A DNA stretch of 64,000 nucleotides from Glandiceps talaboti. Taxonomy: Eukaryota; Hemichordata; Enteropneusta; Spengelidae. Position 1 is the first letter of the stretch. Every line of letters starts with the position of its first letter. Shown piece by piece: positions 24,009 through 38,070 of this stretch. Made by a program: the position numbers and the translations under genes. The notes under the pieces are model-generated. The model did not search any database. It saw nothing but the letters and a program-made list of their open reading frames with translations, and was not told the origin of the DNA. Where the stretch lies: the NCBI RefSeq assembly GCF_964340395.1, contig NC_135556.1:23694723-23758722 (forward strand), in the 5' to 3' direction.

Positions 24009-24143
24009 AAATGATAATTAAACAATATCAGTCACAGAAAAGAAAAATCACTTGTTTTGATCTACATTGAAGGATATTGTTTGGTTATTATTTTTAAAAA
24101 GTTTTAAATTAGTTAATTCTTTTTTTGAGGGGGTGGGAGATTA

Positions 24144-24399
24144 GGCCTAATAAAACAATTGTGTGGTTCCGAATGCGTTCAATTTTAGAATAGGTGGGGT
24201 AGGTAGATTTCATTATATTTTTTTTTCTGTGTCAGTCAGTCAGTGAGTGAGTGAGTGAGTGAGTGAGTGAGTGAGTGAGTGAGTGTCTAGTTCAGGTTTT
24301 CCATTATTTTCCATTGGTAAAATAATAAAAAATTTAAGGTTGGCAGTGAAAAGCTAGGCGGGGGTCGGGTAACTGGAACCAAACAATTTTTTTTAGGCC
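24144..24399 (+). mobile_element. PIF/Harbinger-like MITE, copy 3 (internally deleted)
   Basis: 256 bp, GGCCTAATAAAACAATTGTG to ...TTTTTTTTAGGCC, flanked by TTA at 24141-24143 and 24400-24402. About 120 bases of the interior found in the other copies are missing. A (GTGA)n tract of about 45 bases at 24240-24284 has expanded where other copies have a single GTGAGTG. Confidence 0.9.
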
Positions 24400-24740
24400 T
24401 TAGGAGGTAGAGTACCATCAGGAGCCTGACAAAGTTAATTAATAACTGCTAGTCATTACAATAATATAATTACGGGTATAAATGATTATAAATGCCCTAG
24501 ACCTAACCACAAACTCGATCTGTTTTCAAAACAGTTTAGACATGAAACAAACAAACAATCTAACCAACTAATCAGCTGAACCACGTGAGAGAATGGTTTT
24601 GGTAATAAACTGTGTAAAGCTAGTAAACATTTGATGTTTGTACATCCGTAAAATTTGAAGTATAATTATGTGATGTTGAAGCAGACCAGACGTTAATCAT
24701 AGTAATAGTAGTCAGCTATCATATTTTATACATCAACAGG

Positions 24741-24981
24741 TAGATTGTCGACAGTGCCTTTTTTGCTACGTTTTATCTAAAACTAAAGTCGTCGCCTCGC
24801 TCCAATCCACAGCAATACTATAACCGCGTACTGATTAGCAACAGCGAGTGCCGGAGGCGCTCGTGGCTTCGGCACTTGCTGTTCCTATCAGTGCACATTA
24901 GTATTTAGTGCTACAGAGCGAGGCGACGACTTTGCTTTACATGAAATGTAGCAAAAGGCACGAATGACTGTCGACAGACTA
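24741..24981. mobile_element. Mutator-like MITE, copy A
   Basis: A 241-bp element with long terminal inverted repeats. The left arm starts TAGATTGTCGACAGTGCC and includes GCTACGTTTTATCTAAAAC and GTCGTCGCCTCGCTC. The right arm carries GAGCGAGGCGACGAC and ends CTGTCGACAGACTA. The flanks are ATCAACAGG (24732-24740) and ATCAATAGG (24982-24990), a 9-bp target duplication with one transition. The centre (24841-24891) is itself a hairpin around GTGCCGGAGG. The element is richer in CpG than its surroundings and encodes nothing. Confidence 0.88.
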
Positions 24982-24990
24982 ATCAATAGG

Positions 24991-25976
24991 TTATTCCCCT
25001 ACTTTATGCAAGAAACAAAAAATAGTAAATTCAGCTAGGTTGTTAAAACTAGACATGTTTTCAGCTTTTCAAATTATGCTGTGTGTATTGGTTAAAAGTT
25101 TACAATTCAGAACAAGTTTCTCTTGTATTTTCCACAGAACATTTTGTAGCTTTCACATAGACAGAGCTTATATACTATTTGTAGCATTTATTACTGAATG
25201 TGTTTAGACATGAATAATGGACTAAAAATTTGAGTAATTTTCCCATTTTCTCACATAATGGATATTTTAAAAAATGAGGGGGGGGGGGGACTTTGCCTCG
25301 ACATGATGCTATTGATATAAACATGAATATTGAAATACTACAGGGAATTTTTGAGTAATTTTCCCATAAATTCTGTGTTTGCTTTACACACACAAAAAGA
25401 ACTTTCACAAATAAAATTAAATAACAATGATTTATATACTCAAAAAACCATTGGACATAAATGAAAAACAATTAACTCAAACTTTTCATTTGTGTTACAA
25501 GTCAGAACAGGGGTGGCACGTACAAACATGAAAAAAAAAGACATTAAATCTTTTGTGATATATTCAAGTGGCAATACATATTCATAGTCCTTTCATTGTT
25601 TATAGTGCAGAACTTTATTTTAATAATAAATTTTGTTTCTACGTGTTCAAAATTTCAATTGATGCAACATTAATGAGTTGGCATTTTCGGAGAATTTTAT
25701 TTTTAGAAATTTTAAATGGAAATCATAGCATATTGTCATGAAGGTTGATATGGGAAGCTGATCAGTGGTGTCATTGCTGGTGGACCATTGTTTATTAAGG
25801 TGTTTTTAATAAATATATTGACATTTTACTTGCAAAGAATGGTTAGAAAACTGATGTAAAATAATTAATTCATATATATTAGATTAAATTATATTGTTTG
25901 AAAAAGCCTTATATTATTTCTAGTTCAATAATCACGTTGATTGGAGAGATATATTTTATAAATTTTGGTTACTTCT
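24991..25976. other. Gene-less stretch
   Basis: AT-rich, with a G run at about 25280-25289. TTTGAGTAATTTTCCCAT occurs twice (about 25211 and 25352), about 140 bases apart, otherwise nothing recognised. Confidence 0.4.
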
Positions 25977-26031
25977 TTGTATGTATGTATGTATGTATGT
26001 ATGTATGTATGTATGTATGTATGTATGTATG

Positions 26032-26062
<31 letters not shown>

Positions 26063-26116
26063 TGTATGTGTGTAGGTATGCATGCATGTATGTATGTATG
26101 TATGTATGTATGTATG

Positions 26117-26147
<31 letters not shown>

Positions 26148-26190
26148 TGTATGTGTGTAGGTATGCATGCATGTATGCATGCATGCTTAC
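25977..26190. repeat. ATGT microsatellite with a duplicated interruption
   Basis: Two ATGT arrays, each ending in the same interruption (AATGTATGTGTGTAGGTATG, then CATGCATG) at about 26060 and 26146. A block of about 86 bases has therefore been duplicated inside the microsatellite. A degenerate TG-rich tail runs on to about 26360. Confidence 0.95.
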
Positions 26191-29100
26191 ATGTACGTGT
26201 GTCTGTGTACATGCATGTGTGTGTATCTACATGTGAGTGTATGTATGATGTGTGGGTCTGTCAGTGTCTATCTCAATATGTGTATGTTTGTGTCTGTGTC
26301 AGTTCATGTGTTTGTCACTGTGTGTCTGTCTCCATGTGTGAGTGAGTCTGTGTGTGTATGTATGTAAACTTTTGAAGTACAAAACCTTAGAGTACAGTAT
26401 ATAGTGGCAATTGCAATTGTCAAATGGGCACATGGTATCAAAAGTGTTCAATATACGACTGTTGGCTTAAGTTACGAACACCCTTCTTTTTGCTTACATA
26501 TGCCCATCCTTGTTGTAAAACCTACAAAAATTATCAGATATCTTTGAGTGATCCAAATATTATTTTATGAAGTCTTTTAATGCTTCCTCAATATTCCCTT
26601 TAAAGAATAAATGGTAATTTAAATGACAGAAAATAGAAATATCGTATAAGAGTAAAGAGTGTATGTTTTCATCTCAAATATCATACTAAAGGATGTTTGT
26701 ATATGTTCAGCTGGACTTCATCAAATCTAATAGTTCGGCTTCATTTTGAAAGACTTGTCCAATATTTTTAGTTCAAACATAATTTTTTCTTTTTTCTTTT
26801 TTTAGACTATTATAAAACAGACTAATTACATCTTAAAAGCTTTATTACTCATTACCATGACAATCACATTAATAACTACCATGGCAACCTTCTGATTAAT
26901 TGAGTCCAAAGTGCACTTTATTAATTACTAAGAAGAAATAGAAAAGATATGAGAATAGTTTCCTAATATCACCTAAGCTACTATATTCTTTCTCTCTAAT
27001 AAATATTATCAATTTCAGATGATCCTTTTCAGAGAAAAAAGAGGGTAATTACAGATTTTTGTATTAAAATATGGAAAATCTTCACCTAGCTTTCCAGTGT
27101 CTTCTAGGAAACAGCACCCATGTATATGCTGAATGACTGCATGATATTCCTAGCCAGCCACACCCTCCCATTGCCAAATTAAAGCCAGTATGCTGTGTCA
27201 GATAGCCAAATCTCACTGCTGGGATAACCCTTCTGTAATAAACTTGGTTAAAGTTCAAGTAATACATGAGTGAAATATGCACACACACAAAAATCATTTT
27301 TTTTTTAGTTTTAGGGTTTTCATGTACACTTTGTTATTATTACAATTCATTTGGTATTTCAAAAATGATGACCCCATTTGTCAAGTTTTCATAATTACTT
27401 TTTTCCAAGTTTTCAATTCTCTTCCAGAGTACTGCAATCCTCACTGACAACTCAATATATTTCCTGCATGATCATCATAAGTAGTCTTTACACTTTGAAG
27501 TTTTCATGAAATATCTCCTTTTTTTTGCATCAACAAAGATAGTATCTAAAAGTCTGTGTCTTCCGATATCCACATTACGAAGTCTAACATGCTAAATTAC
27601 ATGTTTTCGTGTTCGTTTGCAAAGATTTTTTTTATCAGTAAACACCTTGATAGGTTTATGTCAGTCAACAGTTGAAGTGTACCCACTAAGTTAGACTCCT
27701 CCCATTGCATTCAGTTAGTATGTACTATGAAAGATAAAGATGAAAGACTTGGAGTACTTGCAGCTGACCACTGAGGAAAGAAACATTGCCAACAATATCT
27801 CAAGAGAAAATTTATTCTGCCACACTTGTAACAAAATAATCGATAATGGGACAATCTTTTGTCAAAGGTTGAACATTTTCTTTCAAATATGACAACTTGC
27901 AAACATAATATGGGTTAACTGCAGAGTAAGATGCTTGAAGGATAGCCAACAATTCTAGCAGAATAGGCAAGTTTAATGCACTGTCTCCCTCTAAGTGAAT
28001 AGCAATTACACAACCCCCCCTCTAGTAGCATTAGTTGATGTCAATGAACTCACTATCTATTTTACTATTATGAATATTCTTTTAACACACAAAGGAAATT
28101 GTGATTTTGGATTTTAAAAAGCACAAAGTATTTATGAAACTAACAATGTTCATTATAAATATTATTTATTTATTTATTTGGATTACCATTGAACCTTTTT
28201 GTTACAGATGCAATGCTGCTTTAATTCACACTGTGACATGGATTCCTTCTTGAAGTGTCAATAAAAGTTAAAAATTACACATTAGAATAACTATTTTTAA
28301 ATTTAACAAAAAAAGGTGAGTCTTTTGATTCAAATTTTCACTAATATGATCTCATAATCTTTGAAATATTTTAGGTTTAGATTCATTGTATGTCTCTCAG
28401 TTTTGAACATACATCTCCCCCCCCCCTCCATGTACACAAACACCACCCATCCTGCATGTACAGAAAAAAAGCCTTCAAGAGAAGTATGGATCCTTGACCA
28501 GTTTCAGTACTGTTTGCTATTTTAATACTCAAATGTCGAAACTTTATTGGTTATTTGCTATACCTGCAAGTTATTTTCATTTCATTCAATGGCCTGTTAA
28601 TAATATTGGAGTGCAATGTTAACATTCTCCCACACTTTATTATTTTGGCAAGAAGTGCATGATGACACAATCAATCTAGTGTCACCAACGTTTATGTAAC
28701 CTCCCATGTTCTGACTTGCTGTTAAAAAGAACTGAACACACATTTCTGACATGTAACACCATACCACCTTTTTTCTCTCTCTTCTTTCTCTTGTACTGAA
28801 CAATGTTGTGGTGACACCCAGGGGGTGACACCTCTACACAACAACAAACATAGCATGCACAATTACTAGTTTGACAAAGGACTGGTACAGAATCAACTAG
28901 TTCAGTATTACGTGACTTTACCGTGGGCACAGGGTTGGTCTTTACAATTTAAAAGGACTGAAACACCTGTGCTGTACACTGTACCTGAATTTTGGACAGG
29001 TGCCTTGCCTATGCCAAAAAATATCCTAGATATTCTTAGGGTAAGCAAGTTTTTGGAACTGAAAAAAAAATATTTTCAAAAAATCCAACAACAGAAATAT

Positions 29101-29667
29101 AAGCAAGTTTTGTTGATAAAAAATAATGTCGCAAATGTAATTTAAATATTATATTTTTGTTTTTACCCAGTAGCTACAGATCACAGATTAAATCCATAGA
29201 AGTTATGAAATATAGCAAAACTGCTGGTGAAGAAATTTCTAGGAAATTACAAAATTAAAAAAAGTCCTGTTTTGACACTGTAGTAGATGTTTAGCACAGT
29301 TTTAAGCCATTGAAGTTTTGTCTCTATTTTTGGTATGGCAAACAAAGAGATAACTTATTCTACATACAAAGTTTTCTGCTCAAATAAATTTCAATGAATT
29401 TGGTAATTTCAAAATGAAAGTTTTTTAAAGAGCAACACATGTGCTATAAATAAGTAGGAAATATTTATGAAATATTCAAAAGGTATTAAAATATTATAAG
29501 ACATTTTAGAAAATTTGTTTATAATGCTCTTGTTGGTTAAGTTGGTTAAGTAAAACTATCATTCTTGAATATTCAACGATCAAAACTGAAGTTGTGGAAA
29601 ATTATTAAAATTTTTATAAATCATAAAAATCATAAATTTTTTATTATAACTCATGGATATATAGCTA
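26191..29667. other. Gene-less stretch
   Basis: Degenerate TG-rich sequence to about 26360, then AT-rich sequence with no gene or repeat family recognised. A short C run lies at about 28417. Frames at 27082-27297, 28597-28930 and 28912-29145 show no motif. Confidence 0.4.
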
Positions 29668-30047
29668 GGCCTAATAAAAAACAATTGTGTGGTTCCAATT
29701 ACACTCAATTTTAGAATAAGCGGGGTAGGTAGATTTTTTATTTTATTTTTATATTTTTTCATATGTGAATGTCTAGTTCAGGTAGTTATGGTTTCCCGTT
29801 GTTTTCCATATGGTCTCTCTGTGTTATTGGCTTCTTCTCATCAGGTGTACAGCCATTACTGATTGGAAGAACAGTTTTATATTGTTTTTTAAGTTGATGT
29901 CAGTTTACTCATCCACTATTTCTTGCGATACTTCACAATTTTCGCATTTTCATTATTTTTTTCTTGAATATGTAAAAAAAAGTTTAGGGTCGGCAGTGAA
30001 AAACTAGGTGAGGTTGGGTAACTGGAACCAAACATTTTTTTTATGCC
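29668..30047 (+). mobile_element. PIF/Harbinger-like MITE, copy 4
   Basis: 380 bp, GGCCTAATAAAAAACAATTG to ...TTTTTTTTATGCC, with CTA on the left (29665-29667) and TTA on the right (30048-30050), one mismatch in the target duplication. The interior is collinear with copies 1 and 2. Confidence 0.87.
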
Positions 30048-30050
30048 TTA

Positions 30051-33000
30051 TTGTATTTGGTTGAACAGGACACAGGCAGTTGTTAATATTTGTCAGGCAA
30101 AACTGTACAATTGTAGGAGAATTTACACTTTTAGCAAATTGCAACTCCAGAAACCTTATTGATGAAATGGGTCTGTATCAAATGATAGAACATGATAAGA
30201 AATCTGATAAAACTTGTCACCACTCATACCTTATGCAATAATCTGAATATCAAACATAGACCGGAAATTAGAAATTTGTTGACAGGTGAGAAGAAATAAT
30301 AATTGTTGCCTGGAAGACCTAAAAATAGCCAAATAGGTTGCAGACAAGTGTCGTCTTTGCTGTGTTTAGTTAAATGTTTGTAGCCTTGAAAGAAATTAAA
30401 CTTCCTCCTCCTCCAAATGATCTGTTGGACCATATGTTAGTGTAAAGATATGCCTATTGAAGGGAGGATATACAGATATGCTGTGTCTACACAACTTTGT
30501 TTTTTATCTGATCATAAGAACTCGATATCTGCAAACTTTGCCATATGTTCAAACAGTATGCACTTTATTAGAACCCCAGTCATGCTTAACCATGTGTTGT
30601 TGTTAGGCAGATCTGAGAGCCTGCCCTCGATTTACTTTTTACATGTTTTCTGGGTGGGTCTTTTTTGGTGATGGATGAGGAACGTTCCACTGTTATCACA
30701 GGGATGCCAATAGGGGGTGAGAAAATTATATCAAGTTTTGAGCTGTCACTCGGGACTAATTTACCCACAATGCAGTGTTTAAAGATGTCCCGTAGTTGAA
30801 TGGCCTTTGACAGTTTTGGGTGCCGAATATCGCTGCTGAGCCCTTGTCCAACTCAATATATGTGGTGAACGGGAGTGGGTACCATAAATCATTTGTTAAG
30901 AGAATACTGCTGTGATATACCAGTACCCGCCTATATCCACTAATCAAGAAAGTGTCAATGTCTCACCATTCCATTCATATTAAGACATTGTGTCAACTTC
31001 ACTCCTTTCATGTCAAAGTGACTTTCCTGTACACGCAGCGCCCTTTGACTTTCTATGCCAAATACAAAGTCAACGTTGGTTGACTGACTTTCTTAATTTC
31101 CGTTATCAACTTTTCAAGATGTATACAGACAGAGATATCAAAATGTTGTAGTGTGTGTTGGTAAAGGAAACAGAACACTTATTGAAATTACTCCCATGGG
31201 TTTCTTCACATGTTTAGAGGCAGTGAGCTGACAAGAACTCTGTACCTCTGCCTTAGTAAAAACATCCTAAATCTTAACAATGGCAACTCCTTTGAGTCTA
31301 GTCTTCCACAACATAGAAAAGTGTGCACACACAATCACCACATTTATCATACATTTAAACTCGGATAATTTTATCTTTTCACAATATTTTGGTATTTTAC
31401 TCCAGAAAAACACACTAAATCTTACAGGAATTTTATATTTCAAAAAAGGAAAAAAACTCACTTGTAGAATACACATTACAATTTTTTTAATCTCTGTTTC
31501 TTAGTGATATTTGGTTTGGCCCTATGCATTATTTGGGGTTTGTTAACCCATTGTATCATCGGAAGTGGTACCAGGGGTAGAAAGCTAAATTGTTTTCCAT
31601 TTTCCTCTTAGTGACATAAACAGGAATGATGATGATGAATTGTGTATTTGTAGATGGATTTAAAAGATTTATACAGCACAGCATCTCCTGGGTGACAAAA
31701 ATATTTTTTGCTCCTATTATAGAAATTTTTTTTGAACTAGAACGTGGCTGCATTTCTATCGGCTGCTATAGGAAGTTCTGTAGTCGGAGACAAGTAGAGA
31801 CTTCTGTCTGTACGTAAGGAAACAAGTCACTGCAACAGATGCAAGTATCTGTTCTGCTAGTGATGCTGACACCGTGGGAACGGACGTGTAATTTATGGAT
31901 CAGGGGTGTAGTGTCCATTCAAGGAGTTGCACTGTTTCAATACATTCCATCTAATCCTGGTAGATAAATCCAAACAAATCACCATCTCTGAACACTGCCT
32001 GATTTGACAAACACTTCAAAAACATCTTCTTATCCTCTTGATGGACAAGAGCTGACCCAACATCATGATTATGATCACCTTGAAAAAATGTGATGAAATT
32101 GTCTGTCACCCTGTCACGTTTATCAACTGGACAATCAAAGTCAAATAAACCATTGAGGTTTGTCATGTTTGTGTCTTAATACAAACTTGTCATTACATTT
32201 AGTCAACTTTTATGTTTGTCAAAATCTGTCAATAACACTGGATGTTATGTTGACAGACTTTTAGCTATGCTGTCATTGAAAATATACCACAGGGTTTTTT
32301 TTTTTAAAAAGTCTGGCAAAAAGGAGAAGCAAAATTGATGTTATACACTCTAGTAAGATTATATTACTTTCAACAATAATCCAACACTTGTTGATAAAAT
32401 TAAAACATGAGATTTCTATCATTTGGTTTCCTTCTTTATTCCTAACTTATCATTTTTTCCCAATAAGTTTCCTTTTCCTCCCTTGCCTTAAATGAGTTCT
32501 TTATATTCACAATTTGACAAAATCTGAGAAAATTGAAAAAAATGAGGTTTGATGTATTTAGTACAGAACTAACATGCTAGTTGAACTTGGAGTTGACCCT
32601 TAGACCAGAACAAAAGGTTTAAGGGGGCTATGGTTGAACAGTTGATATAGGCTATAGACCCTTGGATAGAACCCCCACCAGGTCCATGTAATTACTGATG
32701 TATTTGATTGAATATTCTTTGACTTAATTTAATTTATATATTTTGTTAATTTATTTGTTATGTATGTTTTTTTCTTCTGGTGAAATCAATAAATCAAATC
32801 AAATAAAAAAAAAGAAGTTATAGTATTGTCTTTTACTTAGACAGCTACCTGGAAAACTTCATATAGGAAAGTACTAATTCACACTGAACAGTCAGTTTTA
32901 TTTATGGAACTATTAAATAACAGTCCTGTCTCCATCTGGAATTTTGGAAGTTAAATCAGTTCTCCTGTCTTCACATGCGGTAAAAACCACTTTGAACTGA

Positions 33001-33292
33001 TTTACTTGAATCATTTTAAAACCACCTCAGGAGAGTGTAGTTTTTGGACCGATTCAAAGTAAATTGGTCCAGAACTGATGCAAAAGCAAAAGTGAATCAA
33101 TTAAAATTCAACTGTTTAGTTTTCTCATAGAGACAGAAACTGGTTTCCAATCAATAATTAGTTCAGTTTAAATCTGTCCTGAATCAATTCAGGTGGGGAT
33201 AAAAGGCTATAGCGAACTAGAATCTGGATTTTTATTTTACAGCAACAGCAAAGTGAACTAGAATATCATTTTTTAGTTTCATATATGGGCTA
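30051..33292. other. Gene-less stretch
   Basis: No gene recognised with confidence. The minus-strand frame 31951-32166 (71 codons, acidic, not low-complexity) has a protein-like composition, but it is closed by an in-frame stop just upstream and has no recognisable domain or splice signals. Around 32780 an AAATCAATAAATCAAATC-type A-rich tail resembles a retroposon 3' end, with no body identified. 32900-33215 has loosely inverted AACTGATTT/AACTGGTTT motifs that may be a decayed foldback. Confidence 0.35.
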
Positions 33293-33355
33293 GTCTAGAG
33301 TATATCCATGGCTTTGAATCTCTTTTCACTTCAGAGCCATGGATAGCCTCTGGAC
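33293..33355. mobile_element. Short foldback element, GTCTAGAG family, copy 1
   Basis: 63 bp between TA dinucleotides. The left arm is GTCTAGAGTATATCCATGGC plus TTTGAA. The right arm is its near-complement, TTCAGAGCCATGGATAGCC to CTCTGGAC. The loop is about 13 bases. Homologous arms occur at 47636-47717 and 55302-55432. Confidence 0.7.
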
Positions 33356-33357
33356 TA

Positions 33358-36300
33358 TGTATAGGTACTCTCCAAAAGCCGAGTTGCAATTTTCAAAATT
33401 CTTTGCAAAACTTGTAAGTTTTTATATCAAATTTTTTTCCATATCTATGAATTCTGTGAAACTCAGAGGAATTAATCACAGTGTTAGATTTTTGTAAAAT
33501 TCCTTTCAGGATTTTTTCTTAAAAAATAGTTGAGTCTGTCTTGAGTTCTCATAATTCTGTGATGCTTAGGTAGGTCAGTTGGTCTGGAATCCATTTTTCC
33601 CCAATTCTGGTTCAGTGACCGCTTTAGCAGACAGTTAGTAATCAGTATTTGAAAGGAATGACTTTGAAAATGTAGTGACAGAGAGAGAACCATGGCACAT
33701 TTACCCCATTACCGGACACTAAACAAGACACATTTTATCAGTAAGATGCCAAAGTACATTTATAAACAGTTACACCTTTGAAAACCACAATGCATTTAAC
33801 CTTTGTCAAGGACAAATTCACACATAATATTCTCTGATGTCAAGGATTTTTGACTTCCTGTGATTTGTTGCCATGGCGGCCCACACTTCATTTCTCTCCC
33901 TTTTTATTCTTTCTTTGGCCTTGGTTGGGTAGACCACAGACAGGCTGAGAGCAGTGCATTTCTATGTCTCAGTGTTCTCACTAAGTTTTATCTTGGGTCC
34001 TCGTTTTTATCTTTGTTTTTTATGGCCAGTTTTCTCATTGAGTACTAGCAGACACGTGTGTTTTCACCATCATGGTCATGGCAGCTGCCATTAAATATTG
34101 AATGTATCTACTTCAGTTGATATTGGTTAGTTTTATCTTTTGGACATCACAAGTTGACAAATTTTATACAAAAACGACAAAAAACAAATACTTGTAAAGC
34201 GTCTAGATCAGGCTTTCCATGGCCTTGGTTCTTATAAGATCTCTAAAACTAGGTTTTCACAGGACTAAGTCAAAAAGGGTAAAAGTTTGAGTTGTTGCAC
34301 ATGAAAATTATGAAAGTTCTGTGCTACAAAATATTTCACTAGATTTATGCTAAAAGTTAGTCACCTGAAGTTTAGAAATTGTAAGCTATAAACTACTAAA
34401 GTGTCAGGATTTCACAAAAGAAAATGTTTGTGAAAATGTATGTAAACTTCTCATTGGAAAGTTTTGGCGGGAAAATCAGGGCAGTTATCTTTACTGTTCA
34501 ACTTTCAAATGAAGCCTTGACAAAACAAGCATATGGATGTGTGACTTTGCTACATTCATTCACTATCCAGCATGTAGACAGCCTGGTACGACAAAATCAA
34601 TGGGTGTATCAGAATTTCAGAAAACTCAAAAACTTGTATGTTAGAAATTTAGATGTCTTTTTGATTGAAAATTTTGAGTGAAAAGAGTAAAAAAAACCCC
34701 AACAACTTGAATTGTTACTCATCTGCAGTTTTAAACTATAAACACTTCAAAATTTTAGTAACTCTATAGATATTATCACAATATTTGTCAAAACTTTTAG
34801 CGGGAATATCTGTCATGACTACATCTAAGTGTGAAATCTGTGACAACTACCTTGAAGTGTGATATGCGTCATACAACCAAAGTGTAAATTTGTGCAGTGC
34901 AGTCAGACACTGAAGGAACATAGATTTGTCTCCAAACTGTTTATTGAATGAAACATTAATCCACAAACTTCTATCAGTACAGTCAAAATCCAATGTTTGT
35001 CAATAAACTAAGTCAATAGTTTCTATCCCAGCAGACAAATAAACCTGTTTGCACTGGCAGATTGTGTAGTGTAAACACTGTTATATCACTTTTAAATTAC
35101 TAATCATAACTGTTCATGTTGTTTTAAGCTGATCATAAGTTGCTTTGATTTCCTGTCTAGAGTTTTTCTTTCTTTTCAAGGTTTTCTTACTGATTTCATT
35201 TTTATAGTGATGGACAACATTTCCTTTTAAGATAACAGCCAGGCTTTGTTGTTGTATTTTTTACCATGTGGTTGTTGGGAAACATTGATAATATTATTTC
35301 AAATGCAGGAAAAACATTCGGAGAGGAAAACAGTGCAAGCTTGGTTTAGTTTCTGATATATACGGGTAGAAATCTCAGACCACCAAGATGGGAATTAGGA
35401 TGGGAAACTTCTGGAGGAGTCATTTTCCCTGGATTATTTTCTGATCTTGTCTGTCAAAGCTACATACCTAGCCTACGGCAGTCTTAGAAGAAGGAGAGCG
35501 AGGTTTAAGAATTAAAATGTCAGTTATGATCGCTGAAATACATATATTATCATCAGCTGGCCCTCCAACTACAGGTACACAGACTACTATGACAAACTGT
35601 AGCATGGTATCCTTGCCATAGTTGGCCTGATGTATGTAGTTTGCATGGTGACAAGAATCTAGAAGCACAAAGCTTGTATTAAGGTTGCAAGGCTACGAGT
35701 ATAAAGTACGGAAAGTGACTGAAAAAACAAATGCACCATTGTCATTAAAAAGCAACTTTTTGTTGCAGATCACTGACTCTCTCAGCTCTACATCTCAAAA
35801 TGTCAAAATTCAAAGAGTTTTGATAGCATTTATGAAATTTATGATTTCATACTTTTTTGAAAGATTTAAGTCCTCAACAATCTACCCATGGCTACAATGG
35901 ATTATTGTATAATCACCATAAAACTAAAAATAATGATTTTGCTAATAACCAATAACCATAAAAATGTTTACCATTTTGTTGGACAAAGTTTTCATGCTAT
36001 TAACAACAGTACTGTATACTCCTAAACTGTTTGTTTTTGTGATGTCACAAATTTGTTTTTTCATCCCTTATATTTACTTTGTTTTGACATAGTATAAATG
36101 GACAAGAAAGCTTTTGACACTTGCAGCTTTAACCTAAGTCATACCAGAATCTCCTAAGATTACACACTAGTCAAATATTACCATTGCTTAACCCTATACC
36201 TGATAGTGAACAATTAAACATCCAGTAAACACCCCCAGCTTCTTGCTACAAAAAATTTGAGTCATCAACTGTACTTCTTGTGGTTCGACATATGAGACAG

Positions 36301-37913
36301 ATTTTGTCGGTTACTCAAAACAATTTCTCAAAGTCACTACAAATTTGGTGAAAATCATTGAATTTACTGTACCACTTCACAACTTTTTCAAAATTTTAAG
36401 ATGACAATCACTAAATGATGGAATATTTTTGATTTTATATTTTGACCAATCATGTTTTGAAATTTGATGAGGAGCACATTCTTGTTTGTATTGCTAGACC
36501 TAGGGGGTCTGTCATGCTGACTGACGATGTTTGTTCTTTCTGCAGGAAGTAAATCAGACTCCTGTACACACCTGTCTTCTTGCAAACCCATGAAAGTATA
36601 TTTAGAAAAAGCGAACAACTATTTCAATGGTAGGGGTGTTAGCTTGGTGATAAATTTATAAAAAATCCATCCCTTTAATTCTAAATAAATTGTAATTTTT
36701 GACAATTTTGTTACAACTTATGTCACATTATGATAGTTGCCCATATTTTGCAGCAACAGGTACAGAAAAAGAATTTCTGAAAATATGCTGTTTTTGGAGC
36801 TCCCCTTGAGTAGAAATGGTTTGATCCAGGTATCACAAGATCCCCTACTCCAACAATGCACTTGATACAGCTCACAAACACCATAGGTATTCAAATTCTG
36901 CGGAAGATTTCCTGAAGGGGCAGGGCAAGCTCTTTGTTGGCTTTACTTCAAGTGGGGGTCACTCTATTACCAATCACACCATAAAACAACTGCTGTGGTA
37001 CAAAAACATACCAAGATCACATCGATAGTTGATAATGCCCACTTCTCTATCCACGTTCCTCTAAATTTAACTGCACTCAGTCCAATATTGAAAAAAACCC
37101 AAACCCTGACCTGAAATCAAATTTGTGATCAAATTTAAAAGCACACCTGTAGTTGATCAACCTATAGTTGAAGGGATGTACTTTGCATGTACACATGTAA
37201 GCCGATTTTCCACCGCAAAGCTGCATTTATACCCCTTTCATTTTGATTACTCTACCAAGATAAAGAGGGCTCTACTTGATGATCAGTGTTACAATTTTAG
37301 AATCTAGGTTATTTCCACCCCTTCTCCCATTTTTGGATAAAGTGCATACTTTTATCACTTAAGTTCTATTGCCCGATAAATATGCAAATGAGACAAACAA
37401 TTGCTCAGATACCAAAACAAGTCGGCTGGTAAAGTTGGAGAGAGAGACATAGAAATGAAATGTTGTTATAGATGGGTACCTGGCTCTATTTATAACATGG
37501 ATGGCTGGTTTATTCATACCATTGTTTGTTTTCACTCTTCTCGGTATCGGACATCAAGTCAATTGTGAAAAGTTTTGTGAAAAATCAGCTTTGAGAGTTG
37601 TCAAACATGAGTGCACTGAGGGTGAAAGTGGCATACAGTTTTGTACACATGGTTTCTGTTTTATAGCAAGGTTCAGTTAAAGTGGAAATTTATTAGGTTG
37701 TATGAGCAATGAAGTGACAACATGTGACAAGACACTTCCGCAGAATGAAAAGATAGCAACAATGACAAGTCCTGCAGGGGCAAATTCTTGTGGGCTTTAA
37801 CTATCAATGACAGCACAAGAAAAGAACCCAACCTTGTCAAAACTATAATGTCTGTTTTTTTCACTTCACTAGCAGAGTCCAACCCACATGTTATTTTGGA
37901 AACACACAACATA

Positions 37914-37914
<1 letters not shown>
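33358..37914. other. Gene-less stretch
   Basis: No gene recognised. TTGGCGGGAAAA at 34464-34475 and GCGGGAATA at 34800-34808 lie in contexts resembling, in reverse complement, the repeat family at 53.4-54.1 kb. Open frames at 34424-34681, 35685-35912 and 36388-36618 show no motif. Confidence 0.35.
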
Positions 37915-37969
<55 letters not shown>

Positions 37970-38070
37970 AGAGAGAGATACACACAGTACAGTCAGCCAT
38001 GTCACACACACACATACACACACACACATACATACACACACACACATACATACACACACACACACACACA
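37915..38070. repeat. Compound CA microsatellite
   Basis: Two CA blocks separated by a GAGAGAGAGATACACACAGT-type interruption; the second block is punctuated by ATACAT. The long frames on both strands (up to 212 codons, minus) gain their length from V/C or H/T repeat translation. Confidence 0.95.

Noticed and set aside
31951-32166. 71-codon minus-strand frame with protein-like composition
   Set aside because: It is closed by an in-frame stop just upstream, has no clear splice sites, and matches no domain I recognise. A transcript or protein search would settle it.
32900-33215. Large inverted repeat built from AACTGATTT/AACTGGTTT motifs
   Set aside because: The arms do not align well enough by eye to call a transposon; a low-stringency self-alignment would be needed.
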